Below are positions 44,888 to 54,765 of a stretch of DNA of 64,000 nucleotides, piece by piece. Origin of the DNA: Algorimicrobium echini (lineage in GTDB: Bacteria > Bacteroidota > Bacteroidia > Flavobacteriales > Flavobacteriaceae); assembly GCF_900115185.1 (NCBI RefSeq), contig NZ_FOVN01000004.1:110203-174202 (forward strand), read 5' to 3'. The stretch's first letter is position 1, and each line of letters opens with the position of its first letter. The notes under the pieces were generated by a model, which saw nothing but the letters and a program-made list of their open reading frames with translations, did not search any database and had not been told where the DNA came from. A program made the translations under genes and the position numbers.

Positions 44888-45283
44888 ATGAAAATATTCT
44901 TTTCCATATCAATGTCTATTTTATTCTTTTTTCAAGGGATTAGCATAGATATGGACTTTTGTGGCCCAATTAAAGAAATTTCAAACGTTATTACCCATTA
45001 TCAAGACCATAAATTTTATGGAGACTCTTTCTTTGAATATGTAGTTGAAGATTACATTGATAATAATGCTCAAAATAAAGAGCATCATCATAGCCCAGAT
45101 AAGGAAAATACACCTATTCATTCCCATAATCAATGTTGTCACCCATTGGTATTAATTATTGCCAACAATACTTTGGCTTTAACCAATCGACTAAATTTTG
45201 AAGAGAAAAAACAGTATAATTTACATAAAGTAAACTTCACTTCCAGATATTTGGAATCGCTTTTCCAGCCACCAAGGGCATAA
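44888..45283 (+). CDS. Small secreted His/Cys-rich protein of the metal cassette
   Basis: 131 residues. An N-terminal hydrophobic signal (1-20) is followed by a segment rich in His, Asp and Glu (NKEHHHSPDKENTPIHSHNQCCHP near residue 78), a likely metal-binding site. In Bacteroidota such short proteins precede CzcA/CusA-type efflux genes. The gene begins 11 bases after the -7 box and leads into the efflux operon. A periplasmic metal-binding or sensing role is inferred. Confidence 0.6.
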   Translation: MKIFFSISMSILFFFQGISIDMDFCGPIKEISNVITHYQDHKFYGDSFFEYVVEDYIDNNAQNKEHHHSPDKENTPIHSHNQCCHPLVLIIANNTLALTNRLNFEEKKQYNLHKVNFTSRYLESLFQPPRA

Positions 45284-45406
45284 TTCAGTTTTTTTAAAGG
45301 ATAACTATATCCAATTTTGAACCTATATGGTTCTTTTCATTTCGTGTAATTCTATTTTCTATATCAGAATTGTACCGAAAAGTTTAACTGAATTAAAACA
45401 TTTTCT

Positions 45407-48400
45407 ATGATTAATAAAATCATTGATTTTTCAATCAATAACAAATTCATTATTGGTTTGCTAACGCTTACCATTATTGGAGCAGGTATTTGGAGTATGA
45501 CCCAAGTGCCCATCGATGCTGTTCCAGATATTACCAACAACCAAGTACAGGTTATTACACAAGCACCCAATTTAGGTACAGAGGACATTGAACAATTTGT
45601 AACCTATCCAGTAGAAGTTGCAATGAGCAACCTACCTGATGTAAAGGAAATTCGTTCCATTTCTCGTTTTGGCTTATCTGTGGTTACTATAGTTTTTGAC
45701 GATGCTATGGGAACCTATCTACCACGTCAATTAGTAGCTGAAAAGCTAAACGAAGTTAAAGAACAAATTCCAAGTGGTTTTGGCGAACCTGCTATGGGAC
45801 CTATCTCTTCTGGATTAGGAGAAATTTATCAATACACACTTAAAGTAAAACCAGAGTATAAAGACAAATATTCGGTTACTGATTTGCGCACAATGCAAGA
45901 TTGGATTGTACAACGTCAAATGGCAATGGTAGAAGGTGTAGTTGAGGTAAATGCCATAGGTGGAAAAATTAAACAGTATGAAGTTGCTGTTGACCCAAAC
46001 GAACTAAAAGCTATTGGTTTAACAATTACCGATGTTTTTGAAGCTCTTGAAGCTAATAATCAAAACACAGGTGGAGCATACATTGAAAAGAACCATCAAG
46101 CCAATTTTATTCGTGGAGAAGGTTTGGTGCGTAGTTTAGAGGATATTAAAAAGATTACGGTTAAAAACACTAACAATATTCCAATTACCGTTGGCGACAT
46201 TGCAACAGTACAATTTGGTGCTGCCATTCGCTATGGTGCTTTAACTCAAGATGGAGAAGGCGAAGTCGTTGGGGGATTAGTAATGATGCTTAAAGGAGCA
46301 AATTCAAATGATGTTATCGAGAACGTAAAAGAACGAATGGCTCAAATTGAAAAATCATTGCCAGAAGGTGTCATTATCGAACCTTTGTTAGACCGAAGCA
46401 AATTAATAGCAGAAACGACTTCAACGGTTGCTACCAACCTAATTGAAGGTGCATTAATAGTAATATTTGTCCTTATTTTCTTATTAGGCAATTGGCGTGG
46501 TGGTTTAATAGTAGCTTCTACAATTCCATTATCGCTGCTGTTTGCATTTATACTAATGAATGTGTTTGATGTTTGGGCTAATTTAATGAGTCTGGGAGCA
46601 ATAGATTTCGGAATTATTGTCGATGGTGCTGTGATTATTGTAGAAAGCACCGTTTTTCTAATTGCTTCACAAGTTCTAAAGAAAAGGAAGTTGACATCTA
46701 AAGAACGTGATGGTGTTGCTGCGGATGCCTCAAAAAAAATGATGAATGCTGCCTTCTTTGGTCAGTTAATTATTCTAATTGTCTTTCTTCCTATTTTGGC
46801 ATTAGAAGGCATCGAAGGGAAAATGTTCAAACCAATGGCATTGACCTTTATTTTTGCAATGATTGGTGCAATGGTACTTTGTTTGACGTATGTGCCAATG
46901 ATGTCTGCATTGGTGTTACGAGCACCAAAAAACGATAAAAAATCTTATGGAGATAGATTTGTGCATTGGGTTGAGGATAAGTATCAACCTTTATTGGTAA
47001 AAGCATTGCAAAAAGGAAAATGGATTATTGGTATTGCAGTCGTGCTATTCGGAATTACAGTCTTTATGTTCACGAGAATGGGCGGCGAATTTATTCCACA
47101 ATTAGATGAAGGCGACATTGCATTTCACGCCATTTTAAAACCCGGAAGCTCACTTACAGAAACGATTGAAACGACTACAAAAATTGAACAAATTGTAAAA
47201 GCAAAGTTTCCAGAAGTTGAGAAAATTGTAAGTCGAATTGGTGTTGCAGAAATTCCAACAGACCCAATGCCAATGGATTTAGCTGATGTTTTTGTAATCT
47301 TGAAACCAAAAAGTGAATGGACAACAGCTACTTCTAAAGATGAATTGATAGAGAAGATGAAAGAAGCGGTTGAAATCGTTCCTGGTGTTAACTATGAATT
47401 TACTCAACCTATTGAAATGCGTTTTAATGAACTGCTTGAAGGTGTTAGAGAAGATATTGCTATTAAACTTTATGGAGAAGATATAAATCTACTGTCTCAA
47501 AAAGCTGAAGAAATATCTAAAATTATTGCTGGTACGGAAGGTATTGGCGATATGAAAGCGGAAGCTACAACAGGTTTACCCCAAATGACAATTACGTATA
47601 ACAGAAGTAAATTGGCACAATATGGACTTCAAATAAACACATTAAATCAAATTGTGCAATCAGCTTTTGCAGGAGGAATAGCAGGAACTATTTTTGAAGG
47701 CGAAAAGCGATTTGATTTGGTGGTTAGGTTAAGTTCTCATAATCGTAAAGACATAACAGATGTGCAAAATTTGTATATCAACTTGCCTTCTGGTGCACAA
47801 ATTCCACTTCGCGAGGTAGCTGATGTAAGTTACAAAGGAGGTCCAATGCAAATCAGCAGGGACAATACCAATAGAAGAACCTATGTTGGTATCAATGTAA
47901 GAGGGCGTGATGTAAAATCGTTGGTGACTGAAATAAAATCAAAATTAGATGCACAATTAGAACTACCATCAGGTTATTTCATTCGCTATGGCGGTGCTTT
48001 TGAAAATTTAGAGCGCGCCAGTAACCGTTTACAAACCGTTGTGCCTATTGCATTATTGCTCATTTTTGTACTCATATATTTTGCATTAAAATCGTTACCA
48101 CAAACGTTGATGATTTACATAGCTATCCCAATGGCAACCATTGGAGGAGTTGTAGCCTTATGGATGCGTGATATGCCTTTTAGTATTTCGGCAGGTGTTG
48201 GTTTTATTGTTTTATTTGGTGTTGCAGTATTAAACGGATTAGTAATGATTAGTGGTCTGAATGAATTAAAAGAAGAAGGAGTTACCAATCTAAAAGATAG
48301 AATTATAGAAGGTACAAAGCGAAGAATTAGACCTATAATGTTAACTGCTTTTACAGATGTTTTAGGCTTTCTACCTATGGCAATTTCAGCATCAGCTGGT

Positions 48401-49741
48401 GCAGAAGTTCAGCGACCTTTAGCAACCGTTGTAATTGGTGGTTTGTTAACCTCTACCTTATTAACATTATTCGTTTTACCTATATTATATCATTGGGTAG
48501 AAAACAAATCATTCAATTTTAGAGCTAACAAAAATGTAATTACAGTTACTGCTGTGGTAGCTTTTATGTTTTTGTTGCCAATAACAGGAAATGCGCAACA
48601 AATAAACGATACGTTACCTAATATTTCAATGCAAGAAGCTGTAAAATTGGCTAAAGAAAACTATCCAAGTTTAAAACAACAACAGCTTGAAATTGATAAG
48701 CAACAACAATTAAAAGGTACTGCTTTCGATTTTGGTACTACCCAAATTTTTACAGGTGGTGAAGAAATCAACAATGGATCAGGTATTTATACAACTATTG
48801 GAGTTGGTCAATCAAATATTGACGTGTTTGGTATTTCACCAAAGAGAAAATTACAGGAGCAACGTATTCAGTTAGCCCAAAAAGCCTTTCAGCTTTCAGA
48901 ATTAGCTTTAGAATTAGAAGTAAAAAAAGCGTGGGCAAATGCCTTACAGAGTAAAAGAAAGTATAATTTATACAAAGAGTTAGATTCTATTTATACCAAT
49001 TTTGAAAAAGCAGTTGCATTAAATTATGAAGTAGAAGCTATTTCGCGGTTAGAATATTCGGCTGCCAAAAATCAAGCCTTACAGATTCAAAATAAATTTA
49101 TGCAATCAAAAAGTGAATATGCTATTGCATTACAACAGTTAAACCTTTGGTTGGTTTCAGATGAATTTTATACAGTTTCAAATGAAATTGATATAGAGAG
49201 CGAAATAAATGTAGAATCCTTTAGTTTAGAAGCACACCCTTTATTTACTATTTCTCAACTTCAAGTCGCAGAAGCAGAAGCAAACTATAGAGCTGCTAAA
49301 GCCGAAAATTTACCAAAGTTCAACCTTCAAGGTGGCTTGCAAAAAGTAAATGGAAATTCTGGTTTTTACACCTATCAAGCTGGTATTTCTATACCGTTTT
49401 TATCTGGTACAACAAAAGCACAAGTTAGAACAGCCAATATTGATAGACAAATTGCCGAATCAAATATGCAGTTCAAGCAAAAGGAAGTACAATCTAAATT
49501 TAATCAAACTAAAGAAAATTACCAAAAATGGAAAGCCTCTTGGCTGTTCTATAAAAATGAAGTATTACCACTTATTAAAGAACAAAAAACAGGTGCTTTG
49601 TTTGCTTATAGAGAAGGTGAGATTGATTACACAGCATTTACACAACTTATAAAAGAAGCTATTCAATCGGAACTGGAAGCACAAACAGCGTTAGCAAACT
49701 ATTTAGAAAGTACATTTCAATTACAATATTTTAATCAATAA
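45407..49741 (+). CDS. CzcA/CusA-family heavy-metal RND pump fused to a TolC-like outer membrane domain
   Basis: 1444 residues. Residues 1 to about 1040 are an HME-type RND pump: MINKIIDFSINNKFIIGLLTL, the conserved IPIDAVPDITNNQVQV, and the TM4 region GAIDFGIIVDGAVIIVEST with the charged Asp/Glu of the proton relay. A second hydrophobic, signal-like segment (about 1045-1060, ending GNAQ) precedes a TolC-like region (about 1063-1444). This RND-OMF fusion exists in Bacteroidota and couples inner-membrane pump and exit duct in one chain. The substrate is a divalent or monovalent metal cation, exact ion unknown. Confidence 0.9.
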   Translation: MINKIIDFSINNKFIIGLLTLTIIGAGIWSMTQVPIDAVPDITNNQVQVITQAPNLGTEDIEQFVTYPVEVAMSNLPDVKEIRSISRFGLSVVTIVFDDAMGTYLPRQLVAEKLNEVKEQIPSGFGEPAMGPISSGLGEIYQYTLKVKPEYKDKYSVTDLRTMQDWIVQRQMAMVEGVVEVNAIGGKIKQYEVAVDPNELKAIGLTITDVFEALEANNQNTGGAYIEKNHQANFIRGEGLVRSLEDIKKITVKNTNNIPITVGDIATVQFGAAIRYGALTQDGEGEVVGGLVMMLKGANSNDVIENVKERMAQIEKSLPEGVIIEPLLDRSKLIAETTSTVATNLIEGALIVIFVLIFLLGNWRGGLIVASTIPLSLLFAFILMNVFDVWANLMSLGAIDFGIIVDGAVIIVESTVFLIASQVLKKRKLTSKERDGVAADASKKMMNAAFFGQLIILIVFLPILALEGIEGKMFKPMALTFIFAMIGAMVLCLTYVPMMSALVLRAPKNDKKSYGDRFVHWVEDKYQPLLVKALQKGKWIIGIAVVLFGITVFMFTRMGGEFIPQLDEGDIAFHAILKPGSSLTETIETTTKIEQIVKAKFPEVEKIVSRIGVAEIPTDPMPMDLADVFVILKPKSEWTTATSKDELIEKMKEAVEIVPGVNYEFTQPIEMRFNELLEGVREDIAIKLYGEDINLLSQKAEEISKIIAGTEGIGDMKAEATTGLPQMTITYNRSKLAQYGLQINTLNQIVQSAFAGGIAGTIFEGEKRFDLVVRLSSHNRKDITDVQNLYINLPSGAQIPLREVADVSYKGGPMQISRDNTNRRTYVGINVRGRDVKSLVTEIKSKLDAQLELPSGYFIRYGGAFENLERASNRLQTVVPIALLLIFVLIYFALKSLPQTLMIYIAIPMATIGGVVALWMRDMPFSISAGVGFIVLFGVAVLNGLVMISGLNELKEEGVTNLKDRIIEGTKRRIRPIMLTAFTDVLGFLPMAISASAGAEVQRPLATVVIGGLLTSTLLTLFVLPILYHWVENKSFNFRANKNVITVTAVVAFMFLLPITGNAQQINDTLPNISMQEAVKLAKENYPSLKQQQLEIDKQQQLKGTAFDFGTTQIFTGGEEINNGSGIYTTIGVGQSNIDVFGISPKRKLQEQRIQLAQKAFQLSELALELEVKKAWANALQSKRKYNLYKELDSIYTNFEKAVALNYEVEAISRLEYSAAKNQALQIQNKFMQSKSEYAIALQQLNLWLVSDEFYTVSNEIDIESEINVESFSLEAHPLFTISQLQVAEAEANYRAAKAENLPKFNLQGGLQKVNGNSGFYTYQAGISIPFLSGTTKAQVRTANIDRQIAESNMQFKQKEVQSKFNQTKENYQKWKASWLFYKNEVLPLIKEQKTGALFAYREGEIDYTAFTQLIKEAIQSELEAQTALANYLESTFQLQYFNQ

Positions 49742-49745
49742 GAAA

Positions 49746-50951
49746 ATGAAAAATAGATTATATAAATTTTTAGCCATAATAATGTTATCCATTTTTGTTT
49801 CTGCTTGCGGAAATAAAGAAAGCCACAAAGAAGACAATGGCAATTCTCATAACGAAGAACAAAAAACTGAAGAAAAAGATAACCATAACGAAGGCGAAGA
49901 AGTGATGCTTTCGCAACAACAGTTTGAAGCCTTAAAAATGAAAATAGACACTATTGCCTCACGCAATATGAGTGGCTATGTGGAAGCCAATGGGACTTTA
50001 GAAGTACCACCACAAAACGAAGCTGCCATAACATCAGTAATTGGAGCTAATGTAGTTTCTATTGAAGTGATTGAAGGTGACAAAGTGAATAAAGGTCAAG
50101 TAGTGGCATATCTTTCACATCCAAATATTATTCAAATGCAAACCAATTATTTAAATGCGTATAGTGATAGTAATTTTTTAAAGAAGAATTATGAGCGTCA
50201 ACAAAAATTGTACGATGCAGGTGTAGGATCTGGTGCAAATCACCAAAAAGCTGAAGCAGAATATGAAGCCTCAATGGCAATGGTTAAGGGTTTGGAAGCT
50301 CAATTGAGATTATTAAACATTAATTCGTCATCAGTTCAAAATGGAACAATTGCTCAAAGTATATCATTACGCAGTCCTATTGAAGGCTATGTGCAAAAGG
50401 TAGAAGTAAAAACAGGACAGTATGTTGAACCTCAAACCGAACTTTTTGAAATAGTAAATACACATCACGTTCACGCTGATTTAATGGTGTTTGAAAAAGA
50501 TGTGTATAAAGTTAAGAAAGGTCAAAAAGTAACCTTTAATGTACAAACAATGCAAGATGAAGAATTAACAGCAGAAATTTATTCGGTAAGTAAAACTTTC
50601 GAAGATAATCCTAAAGCGGTGCACGTACACGCAGAAATTGAGAATAAAAAAGGCATTCTTATTCCTGGAATGTATATTCAAGGGAAAATCCAAACTGAAA
50701 ATACGAAAACTATGGCGTTGCCCGAAAGTGCCATAGTAAAAGAAGGCGATAGATTTTTCGTGTTTTCGGCAGAAAAAGAAAATGAAGATTGGAGTTTTAA
50801 ACCTATTGAAGTGCTTTTAGGAGCAAAAGATGGCAATTGGATAGCTATTCAATTTTCTGAAGATATAAAACCAAATACAACATTTGCTTATAATAATGCC
50901 TATTATCTTATAGCAGAAATGAAAAAAGGCGAAGCAGAACACGAACATTAA
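49746..50951 (+). CDS. CzcB/CusB-like periplasmic adaptor lipoprotein
   Basis: 401 residues. The lipobox SIFVSAC places the lipidated Cys at 21. A His/Glu-rich linker (about 25-60, with repeated NHNEE/DNHNEGEE) may bind metal. The membrane-fusion core follows: lipoyl-like VEANGTLEVPP and INSVIEVIEGDKVNKGQVVAYLSHP, coiled-coil hairpin, and beta-barrel TFNVQTMQDEELTAEIYSV. It starts five bases after the CzcA-TolC gene and completes the tripartite pump. Confidence 0.9.
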   Translation: MKNRLYKFLAIIMLSIFVSACGNKESHKEDNGNSHNEEQKTEEKDNHNEGEEVMLSQQQFEALKMKIDTIASRNMSGYVEANGTLEVPPQNEAAITSVIGANVVSIEVIEGDKVNKGQVVAYLSHPNIIQMQTNYLNAYSDSNFLKKNYERQQKLYDAGVGSGANHQKAEAEYEASMAMVKGLEAQLRLLNINSSSVQNGTIAQSISLRSPIEGYVQKVEVKTGQYVEPQTELFEIVNTHHVHADLMVFEKDVYKVKKGQKVTFNVQTMQDEELTAEIYSVSKTFEDNPKAVHVHAEIENKKGILIPGMYIQGKIQTENTKTMALPESAIVKEGDRFFVFSAEKENEDWSFKPIEVLLGAKDGNWIAIQFSEDIKPNTTFAYNNAYYLIAEMKKGEAEHEH

Positions 50952-50953
50952 TT

Positions 50954-51370
50954 ATGCAAACAATAGAACAATTATTAGAGTCAAAAGATATTCGAGTTAC
51001 GGCAATGCGTTTATTAATTTATAAGTTTCTTGCAGAAAAGGAAGTAGCAGTAACATTAAGTGATATTGAAAATGCTTTTGATAAAGCAGATAGAACGACA
51101 TTGTATAGAACAGTAAAAACATTTGAGGAAAAAGCAATAGTGCATCAAATAGATGATGGCACAGGAATCACTAAATATGCGTTGTGTGAAAACGGCTGTA
51201 ATTGCGAGATTGAAACCGATTTGCATTTGCATTTTCATTGCAATAACTGTAATGAAACCATTTGCTTAACAGATCATAAAATTCCCCAAATTAAAGTGCC
51301 AGAAGGGTTCGTTTCAGAAAATGTAAACTTGGTAGTAAAAGGTATTTGTGATAAATGTAGTGGGCAATAA
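50954..51370 (+). CDS. Fur-family metalloregulator
   Basis: 138 residues. The N-terminal winged helix (RVTAMRLLIYKFLAEKEVAVTLSDIENAFDKADRTTLYRTVKTFEEKAIVHQI) and the metal-binding C-terminal half with CNNC, HLHFH and CDKC (structural zinc CxxC pairs) are classic Fur/Zur features. It is coupled to the efflux genes, two bases after the adaptor. It probably represses the cassette in low metal through the TTGCAN arrays at 44818-44858 and 51371-51396. The metal (Zn, Ni, Fe or other) cannot be read from the sequence. Confidence 0.88.
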   Translation: MQTIEQLLESKDIRVTAMRLLIYKFLAEKEVAVTLSDIENAFDKADRTTLYRTVKTFEEKAIVHQIDDGTGITKYALCENGCNCEIETDLHLHFHCNNCNETICLTDHKIPQIKVPEGFVSENVNLVVKGICDKCSGQ

Positions 51371-51396
51371 TTGCACTTCCATTGCACGCATTGGTA
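51371..51396 (+). promoter_or_regulatory. Second TTGCAN array, candidate Fur-family operator
   Basis: TTGCAC at 51371 and 51382 and a TTGG-type half-site at 51391 are spaced 11 and 9 bases. The array lies between the regulator stop and the DUF3703 gene, over a probable promoter. Confidence 0.5.
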
Positions 51397-51425
51397 TTAT
51401 ATTTTTACAATAAAAAGAGATAATA

Positions 51426-51788
51426 ATGAAACTGAATTATAAAATACCAAAGTATTTAAAAGATGCTTATAATAAAGAACTTGGTTTATATGAAGTTGCT
51501 TTAGCTAAAAGTGATTTTACTAATGCGTGGTATCATTTAGAAAGAAGCCACATTATAGGTCAATCTTATCCTATTGAGCATACCTATTCACATTGGTTAA
51601 TGCTAAAGTTTGGCTTAATGCAAAAAAACACCAAAGAAGTATTTGGACAAATAATAAGATTAATTGTTGGAGGTTGGAAATCGTTCATTAATCACGTGCC
51701 AATCGGCAATACAGGAGGTGCAAATGTACCACCATTAAAACGTATGCCTATACCTAATGATATTAAAAATTTATTCAATTCAAAATGA
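51426..51788 (+). CDS. DUF3703 protein
   Basis: 120 residues with the DUF3703 pattern: YNKELGLYEVALAKSDFTNAWYHLERSHIIGQSYPIEHTYSHWLMLKFG and GGANVPPLKRMPIP. DUF3703 genes in Bacteroidota and Proteobacteria are linked to metal resistance operons, and here the gene overlaps the P-type ATPase start by four bases. The molecular function is unknown. Confidence 0.85.
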   Translation: MKLNYKIPKYLKDAYNKELGLYEVALAKSDFTNAWYHLERSHIIGQSYPIEHTYSHWLMLKFGLMQKNTKEVFGQIIRLIVGGWKSFINHVPIGNTGGANVPPLKRMPIPNDIKNLFNSK

Positions 51789-53737
51789 AAAAAAAGAAAG
51801 TCAAATTAAGAGATTTAAAACCAAATTCAGAAGAGCAACATAGTCACGATGATGGTCACAATAATAGTGGCAACTCAAGTAAAATTAAAGCCTACATACC
51901 AGCTATCATAAGTTTTACAATGCTAATTATAGGTATTGGGTTAGACTATTTTGATGTTACCGTTTTCAAGGATTGGATTCGCATTATTTGGTATGGTATT
52001 GCTTATTTGCCAGTTGGACTTCCTGTTGTAAAGGAAGGTTGGGAAAGTATTAAAAAAGGCGATGTGTTTACAGAGTTCTTTTTAATGTCCATTGCAACAA
52101 TTGGCGCATTCATCATTGGCGAATATCCTGAAGGTGTTGCAGTAATGTTGTTTTACGCAGTTGGGGAATTATTCCAAAATGCAGCAGTTAACAGAGCAAA
52201 AGGAAATATAAAAGCCTTACTTGATGTAAGACCAAATGAAGCTCTGGTATATCGCAACAATGATTATGTGTCTGTAAGTCCAGAAACGGTTGAAATTGGT
52301 GAAAAAGTGCAAGTACGTGTGGGAGAAAAAATCCCTTTAGATGGTATTCTACTTTCCGACAAAGGTTCATTTAATACAGCTGCATTAACAGGCGAAAGTA
52401 AACCTGATACTATTGCAAAAGGCGAAAAAGTATTTGCTGGAAGTATCAATATGGATGGAGTAATTGAAATTGAAACCACCAAAGAATTTAAAGATAGTTC
52501 CATTGCTCGGATTTTAGATATGGTACAGAACGCAACAGCTCGCAAATCTAAAACAGAATTATTCATCAGACAATTTGCTCGTATTTACACACCAATAGTT
52601 GTGTTTTTAGCAATAGGTGTTACGTTTCTACCATACTTTTTTGTAGATGATTATGTTTTTAGAGATTGGTTATACAGAGCCTTAATTTTCTTGGTGATTT
52701 CTTGTCCTTGTGCGTTGGTAATATCCATTCCGTTGGGTTATTTCGGAGGATTGGGAGCAGCTTCAAAAAACGGAATTTTATTTAAAGGAGCTTCCTTTTT
52801 AGATGCAATGACCAAGATAAACACGTTGGTGATGGATAAAACAGGAACGGTTACTAAAGGTGTTTTCAAAATAAAAGAAATCAAAGCAATTGGTTGGGAT
52901 GAAAAAGAGTTTATGCAGTACTTGATGGCTATGGAAGAACAATCCACACATCCTATCGCAAAAGCCATTTTAGAATATAAAGCAGAAGGCGAAGATTATG
53001 GGGCTTCTGAAGTATCTGAAATAGCAGGAAAAGGGTTAAAAGGTATTGTAAATGGTAAGACTGTTTTAGTTGGTAATAAAGCCCTAATGACAGCAAATAA
53101 TATTAAAGTTTTAGAGGAAACAGAAACTATCGTTGAATCTATAGTATTAGTATCTATAGCCAATACATTTGCAGGTTATGTTGTTATTGCAGATGAATTA
53201 AAAGAAGATGCAAAAGAAACAATTACAGCCTTACATAAAGTTGGTATTAATAATATAATGATGCTTTCTGGAGATAAGGATTCCATTACCCAACAAGTAG
53301 CAAGAGAATTAAATATTGAAAAGGCTAAAGGTGGTTTGTTACCAGAAGATAAATTAAATGAAGTTGAGCTTTTAAAACAAAATCCTGAAAATAAAATTGC
53401 TTTTATAGGTGATGGTATTAATGACGCACCAGTTTTAGCAGCAAGTGATGTAGGAATAGCAATGGGTGGTTTAGGAAGTGATGTCGCTATTGAAACAGCA
53501 GATGTTATCATTCAAACAGACCAACCTTCAAAAGTGGTAAAGGCGATTAAAATTAGTCGTTCCACTCGCAAAATTGTATGGCAAAACATCATTTTAGCAT
53601 TTGGAGTAAAAGTAATTGTATTGATTTTAGGTGCAGGTGGTTTAGCAACAATGTGGGAAGCTGTATTTGCAGATGTAGGTGTAGCATTATTAGCAATATT
53701 AAATGCAGTTAGATTACAACGGATGAATTGGAATTAG
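51785..53737 (+). CDS. P1B-type heavy-metal translocating ATPase (Zn/Cd/Co-type)
   Basis: 650 residues. The transport motif C307-P-C309 (ISCPCALVIS), the phosphorylated Asp351 (DKTGTVTKG), TGES (actuator) and GDGINDAPVLA (hinge) are present. There is no N-terminal HMA domain; instead residues 15-35 contain a His/Asp-rich HSHDDGHNN segment that may bind the metal. A CPC motif with this layout fits Zn/Cd/Pb or Co exporters of the inner membrane. It works alongside the tripartite efflux pump in the same cassette. Confidence 0.92.
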   Translation: MKKKKVKLRDLKPNSEEQHSHDDGHNNSGNSSKIKAYIPAIISFTMLIIGIGLDYFDVTVFKDWIRIIWYGIAYLPVGLPVVKEGWESIKKGDVFTEFFLMSIATIGAFIIGEYPEGVAVMLFYAVGELFQNAAVNRAKGNIKALLDVRPNEALVYRNNDYVSVSPETVEIGEKVQVRVGEKIPLDGILLSDKGSFNTAALTGESKPDTIAKGEKVFAGSINMDGVIEIETTKEFKDSSIARILDMVQNATARKSKTELFIRQFARIYTPIVVFLAIGVTFLPYFFVDDYVFRDWLYRALIFLVISCPCALVISIPLGYFGGLGAASKNGILFKGASFLDAMTKINTLVMDKTGTVTKGVFKIKEIKAIGWDEKEFMQYLMAMEEQSTHPIAKAILEYKAEGEDYGASEVSEIAGKGLKGIVNGKTVLVGNKALMTANNIKVLEETETIVESIVLVSIANTFAGYVVIADELKEDAKETITALHKVGINNIMMLSGDKDSITQQVARELNIEKAKGGLLPEDKLNEVELLKQNPENKIAFIGDGINDAPVLAASDVGIAMGGLGSDVAIETADVIIQTDQPSKVVKAIKISRSTRKIVWQNIILAFGVKVIVLILGAGGLATMWEAVFADVGVALLAILNAVRLQRMNWN

Positions 53738-53928
53738 GTAATTAAAATAGAATTAGTAATGACATCATAATCCGTGAGCAGGTAATAAGGTGTTCGTCAG
53801 TTGTTCCATTTAGTTCCATAAAACATATCTGCAAGCCAGTTTGTTTATTTATCGTTATTACGTAGTAATCGAAGCAATCTCATAATTAAAAAACTCTCAA
53901 GTTGTAAGGGCTTGCATATACCATAAAT

Positions 53929-53967
53929 AGTACCACTGCGGCGACACGTCCTCGTTGGTACTTTTTA
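53929..53967 (+). terminator. Possible terminator after the P-type ATPase
   Basis: AGTACCA (53929-53935) pairs with TGGTACT (53956-53962) around a GC-rich loop and runs into TTTTT. Confidence 0.55.
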
Positions 53968-54014
53968 TTTGTTTTATTTCACACATTACTCGCCTTCCTC
54001 ACCCGTAGCTACTT

Positions 54015-54075
54015 TTGCCCCTTAAAATCCCAATAAGGTTAGCACGTTGTGCTGTTAGAAATTATTAAGGGGCAA
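54015..54075. repeat. Nested inverted repeat with 11-bp outer arms
   Basis: TTGCCCCTTAA (54015-54025) and TTAAGGGGCAA (54065-54075) are perfect arms. Between them AGCAC (54041-54045) and GTGCT (54049-54053) form a second hairpin. Confidence 0.7.
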
Positions 54076-54119
54076 CCGCTACTTAATGTTATGCGAGCCT
54101 GCGGGTCGCTTCGGGCAAA

Positions 54120-54210
54120 ACCCACATATAATTTCGCTTCAATTGATTATTTTGTGAATTAATTGAAATTACACAATCTTATAACATTTGATTTAATAAA
54201 GTATGTGGGT
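54120..54210. repeat. Inverted repeat with 9-bp outer arms and an inner TTCAATT/AATTGAA pair
   Basis: ACCCACATA (54120-54128) and TATGTGGGT (54202-54210) enclose an inner TTCAATT...AATTGAA symmetry near 54137-54166. Confidence 0.65.
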
Positions 54211-54405
54211 CTACGGGTGTCACATTTTTTGAATGTTCCAAGTTTGCAAATAAGATAACCGCAGTAATATTAAATATATGTGAGTATTGCATTTTAAATC
54301 TTGATTTTTCAGAAAACTTAAACTTCAATGAATACTGCGGATTATCCTATTTCGCAAGCAGTACACAAGAGCAACTCATTCAGTCAGCAATTACATCCAC
54401 CACAC

Positions 54406-54526
54406 AATAGTTTCTACATTACGGTTTGCCTTCAGATAAATTCAATTCCTAACTTCCTTCAAATACGGCATTTCCTTAACTTCATTACTTCGTATCAAAT
54501 ACGGCAAACCTTAAATGAAAACTATT
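54406..54526. repeat. Two-step inverted repeat
   Basis: AATAGTTT (54406-54413) pairs with AAACTATT (54519-54526), and nested inside it GGTTTGCC (54423-54430) pairs with GGCAAACC (54503-54510). Confidence 0.6.
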
Positions 54527-54655
54527 CCCATACCTTCCATTGCTTCCTTCAATCCTTGCACTTGCCTAAACAGTAATATTTTGAACTACGAATAAAAACC
54601 CTTCTGATATAATATAAGAATCAAAAAATCCGCCACCCTTGCGGTAAACCGTTGC

Positions 54656-54701
54656 TGTGGTACGCACTTATGCAAAAAAAATGCAACGTGCTATTACCAC
54701 A
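54656..54701. repeat. Nested hairpin TGTGGTA/TACCACA
   Basis: TGTGGTA (54656-54662) pairs with TACCACA (54695-54701); inside, GCAC (54664-54667) pairs with GTGC (54688-54691), and TGCA occurs on both sides of an A run. Confidence 0.6.
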
Positions 54702-54765
54702 ACACCCTTGCTCATCTCGCAGCCGGCTCGCGCCTTTTAGATTACCTGCTCGAAAGAATAAATAG

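Noticed and set aside
54328..54576. Open frame of 82 codons in the structured non-coding region
   Set aside because: It crosses the two-step inverted repeat, has low-complexity composition rich in Ser, Phe and Gln, no plausible promoter and no family features.
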